Source: Acidimicrobiaceae bacterium
GTDB taxonomy: Bacteria; Actinomycetota; Acidimicrobiia; Acidimicrobiales; Acidimicrobiaceae
Reading direction: 5' to 3'
Assembly: GCA_013044415.1 (NCBI GenBank)
Contig: JABEUO010000053.1
Location: 1 to 14,249, forward strand
DNA length: 14,249 nucleotides
This document shows positions 12,024 through 14,249 of this stretch, one piece after another. The notes under the pieces are model-generated. The model was not told where the DNA came from. It ran no database searches and saw only the letters and a list, made by a program, of their open reading frames with translations. Positions within the stretch are counted from its first letter, which is position 1. Each line of letters begins with the position of its first letter. A program made the position numbers and the translations under genes.

Positions 12024-14249
12024 TTAGCTACGCGGGATCTCTCGGTCCTCAAAGGTCTCGATAATATCGCCTTGTCTAAGGTCCTGAAAGTCGGAGAGTC
12101 CTATACCGCACTCGAAGCCGGTCTGAACCTCTCTCACGTCATCCTTGAAGCGCCGCAATGTGTTGATCGAGCCCTTCCAGATGACCACACCATCCCTGAT
12201 GAAACGTACCTTCGATCCCCTGGTGATGCTGCCGTTGGTGACGTAACAACCGGCCACCATTCCAGCTCTCGGCACCCTGAAGATCTCGCGAACTTCGGCG
12301 TCTCCGGTAACTACCTCTTCGAATTCAGGTGCGAGCATTCCGACCATCGCAGCCTCGATGTCTTCGAGTACCTTATAGATGATCTCATAAGTTCTTATCT
12401 CGACGTCCTGAGACTCGGCCAGTTCCCTCGAACGCCGATCAGGGCGGACGTTGAAGCCTATAATGGTCGCGTTAGACGCCGCTGCTAGTCCGACGTCATT
12501 CTCGTTGATCCCGCCGACCGCTTTGTGGATGATACTCAGCTTGACTTCTGGCCGTTCAAGCTTCCTCAAGGACTCAGCGAGCGCCTCTAGGCTTCCTTGA
12601 ACATCGGCCTTTACTATCAGGTTGAGCGCAGCCGCCTCGCCCTTTTGAATCTGCTCAAAGAGATCCTCGAGCTTAGCCCCAGCCGCCGCCGCAGCCCGGG
12701 TGGTGTAACCCGCCATACGATAGCGCTGTTCCCTGCTCTCTGCGATCATCTTTGCCGTCGACTGATCCTGGGTGACCCTGAAATCGTCGCCCGCCGCCGG
12801 AACCTCTGAAAAACCTAACACCTGGACAGGAGTCGATGGTAAAGCCTCTTTTACCGCCCGACCGCTCTGGTCGATCATCGCCTTCACTCGGCCCCATGCT
12901 TGGCCCGCGACTATCTGGTCCCCGACCTTCAGTACGCCCTTTTGGACCAGGACAGTCGCCACAGGTCCACGGCCAACGTCTAGGTTGGCCTCTAAGACAA
13001 CGCCACGAGCCCGACCTGTCAGGTTGGCCTTGAGTTCTAGCACCTCGGAAAGTACGAGTATCTGCTCGAGTAGGTCGTCTACCCCCAGGTTCTGCAGGGC
13101 CGATAGCTCGACGGTAATAGTGTCACCGCCCCACTGCTCGGGGACGAGTCCGTACTCGGAGAGCTGCTGCATAACGCGCTTTGGGTCGGCATTCTCCCTA
13201 TCGATCTTGTTGATCGCCACAATGATCGGCACCTCTGCCGCCTTGGCGTGGTTGATAGCCTCAACCGTTTGAGGCATCACCCCGTCGTCGGCCGCAACTA
13301 CCAACACCACGATGTCGGTCACCTTGGCGCCCCTCGCCCTCATCTGGGTAAAGGCCTCGTGACCCGGGGTGTCGATGAAAGTAATAGACCTACCGGAGAC
13401 ATTGACCTTGTAAGCACCTATGTGCTGGGTAATTCCCCCGGCTTCAGAAGCCACAACGTTGGTCTCTCGGATCCTGTCCAAGAGCTTGGTCTTGCCATGG
13501 TCGACGTGGCCCATCACCGTAATTACCGGTGCGCGGTAGGCCAGTGAGTCCTTCTCCTCGGTTTCGTCATCGTCGAAGTATTTTGCCTCGAGCTCGGCCT
13601 CTTGCTCCTGGCCGGGATCGACCAAACGCACCTGTGCACCTATTTCGGCCGCAAAGAGGTCGATCATGTCGTCCGACAGGGACTGCGTTGCGGTGACTAA
13701 CTCACCCTGCAAAAGCAGAAACTTAACTACGTCACCAGCTGACCTATTTAGCTTTGGAGCGAACTCCTGGGCAGTCGAACCGCGCTCGACTATAACCTCA
13801 TGATCTGGCACAGGAGCGTTTGACGGAGTGTAAGCGGTTACTTGCGTCGGCTCTAACTCTTCGAAATTCTTCTTCGAGCGCCTCTTGGACTGCCTCTGCG
13901 TGGGTCGACCCCTGCTCGGAGGTCCTCCCTTGGTCGCAGGTGGTGAAGCCGAAGCTGGACCCCTCGAAGCGAAGCCGCCCGATGACGCACCGCCAGAGCG
14001 CGCCCCGGAGAAGCCGCCGCTTCTAGGTGGCCTATCGGTTCCTGGGCCGGTAGTTCCACCCGGGCGTGGTCCGGAGAACCCACCAGGACGTGGGCCTGAA
14101 AATCCACCTGGGCGTGCTCCCCTATCGGCCGCAGCGGGCCTATCTTGGGCGCCTGGGCGTGGTCCTGAGAAGGACCTGTCCCCACCCTGGCCGCCTCCAC
14201 CTGGACGTGGTCCGGAGAACCCACCTGGACGTGGGCCTGAAAATCCACC
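12024..14249 (-). CDS. infB: Translation initiation factor IF-2 (5' end beyond the right edge)
   Basis: The GTPase that places fMet-tRNA on the 30S subunit and promotes 50S joining. The frame is open for 741 codons from the window edge to the stop at 12024, so the start lies outside. Window residues 1-100 are Gly/Pro/Arg-rich low complexity with GGFSGPRP repeats. A basic run (RQSKRRSKKNF) follows, then the IF2_N fold (about 152-205, GELVTATQSLSDDMIDLF). The G domain has GHVDHGKT at 247-254, GGITQHIG near 271-278, DTPGHEAF at 293-300, NKID at 347-350 and SAL at 383-385. Domains II, III and IV follow, ending near EFEEVVTGDAEVREIFRVPRAG. A GTG at 13811-13809 could be mistaken for the start, but it has no ribosome site and coding continues upstream of it in the same frame. 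infB heads the infB-rbfA-truB unit. Confidence 0.97.
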   Translation of the reverse strand, partial: GGFSGPRPGGFSGPRPGGGGQGGDRSFSGPRPGAQDRPAAADRGARPGGFSGPRPGGFSGPRPGGTTGPGTDRPPRSGGFSGARSGGASSGGFASRGPASASPPATKGGPPSRGRPTQRQSKRRSKKNFEELEPTQVTAYTPSNAPVPDHEVIVERGSTAQEFAPKLNRSAGDVVKFLLLQGELVTATQSLSDDMIDLFAAEIGAQVRLVDPGQEQEAELEAKYFDDDETEEKDSLAYRAPVITVMGHVDHGKTKLLDRIRETNVVASEAGGITQHIGAYKVNVSGRSITFIDTPGHEAFTQMRARGAKVTDIVVLVVAADDGVMPQTVEAINHAKAAEVPIIVAINKIDRENADPKRVMQQLSEYGLVPEQWGGDTITVELSALQNLGVDDLLEQILVLSEVLELKANLTGRARGVVLEANLDVGRGPVATVLVQKGVLKVGDQIVAGQAWGRVKAMIDQSGRAVKEALPSTPVQVLGFSEVPAAGDDFRVTQDQSTAKMIAESREQRYRMAGYTTRAAAAAGAKLEDLFEQIQKGEAAALNLIVKADVQGSLEALAESLRKLERPEVKLSIIHKAVGGINENDVGLAAASNATIIGFNVRPDRRSRELAESQDVEIRTYEIIYKVLEDIEAAMVGMLAPEFEEVVTGDAEVREIFRVPRAGMVAGCYVTNGSITRGSKVRFIRDGVVIWKGSINTLRRFKDDVREVQTGFECGIGLSDFQDLRQGDIIETFEDREIPRS
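14061..14249. repeat. 24-bp coding repeats (GGFSGPRP) in infB, arranged as a duplicated 48-bp pair
   Basis: In the IF-2 N-terminal region two adjacent GGFSGPRP octads (14249-14202) recur as a second adjacent pair (14108-14061), 141 bp away. The two octads within a pair use different synonymous codons, yet that pattern is kept between pairs, with only 3 differences in 48 bases by my reading. That implies duplication of a block. A single FSGPRP copy lies between them, and a degenerate FSGARS copy follows (near 14012-13995). The array probably continues beyond the right edge. Confidence 0.9.

Noticed and set aside
13809..13811. GTG as the start of IF-2 (595 residues)
   Set aside because: No ribosome site precedes it, and the frame continues upstream with family-typical sequence, so it is an internal codon.
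13853..14248. Minus-strand open frame of 131 codons overlapping the infB N-terminal region
   Set aside because: It is a frame-shifted shadow of the repetitive infB sequence. The infB frame itself is open to the window edge and gives the expected Gly-Pro-Arg domain joined to IF2_N.

Overview
All recognisable genes lie on the minus strand, so the window reads biologically from its right end to its left. The order is infB (5' end beyond the right edge), rbfA, truB, ribF, rpsO, pnp, dapB, dapA, rnj, ftsK, and finally the first 50 codons of a membrane-anchored protein that runs off the left edge. This succession is the classic actinobacterial translation / RNA-decay / lysine / chromosome-segregation block. 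The Gly-Pro-Arg-rich N-terminal region of IF-2 and the TTG and GTG starts also fit an actinobacterium. By eye the base composition is only moderately GC-rich for that phylum, which makes an Acidimicrobiia-like lineage a reasonable guess, but the sequence does not prove it. Compared with many actinobacteria the block is compact: no DHH phosphoesterase between rbfA and truB, no M16 peptidase after pnp, and no thyX between dapB and dapA.

Right part (about 10.7-14.2 kb): infB, rbfA and truB are packed with 20 nt and 4 nt spacers and serve initiation, 30S maturation and tRNA pseudouridylation. A 310-nt spacer follows truB. It begins with a 17-bp tandem array (8 units) that also encodes the last TruB residues and its stop codon. 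Next come ribF (FMN/FAD synthesis) and rpsO (S15, TTG start).

Middle (about 6.4-9.1 kb): the rpsO-pnp spacer holds a GC-rich hairpin just after rpsO, a long three-tier stem-loop, and a small hairpin beside the pnp Shine-Dalgarno. These are good candidates for mRNA processing or autoregulatory elements. PNPase has KH and S1 domains and a charged Arg-rich tail. A 10-bp stem-loop separates pnp from dapB.

Left part (1-6.3 kb): dapB and dapA (4-bp ATGA overlap), dapA and rnj (16-bp overlap, TTG start) and rnj and ftsK (7-nt gap) appear translationally coupled. FtsK ends inside a 14-bp tandem repeat (3 perfect copies), the second case here of a tandem array with a period not divisible by three sitting on a stop codon. 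The 319 nt beyond hold no convincing gene, only open fragments that might be a decayed gene. At 1-152 lies the start of a protein with a basic N-terminus and one hydrophobic anchor followed by a Pro-rich stretch.

I see no mobile element, CRISPR array, tRNA, rRNA or defence system. The unusual material is at the repeat and RNA-structure level, not a new multi-gene system.
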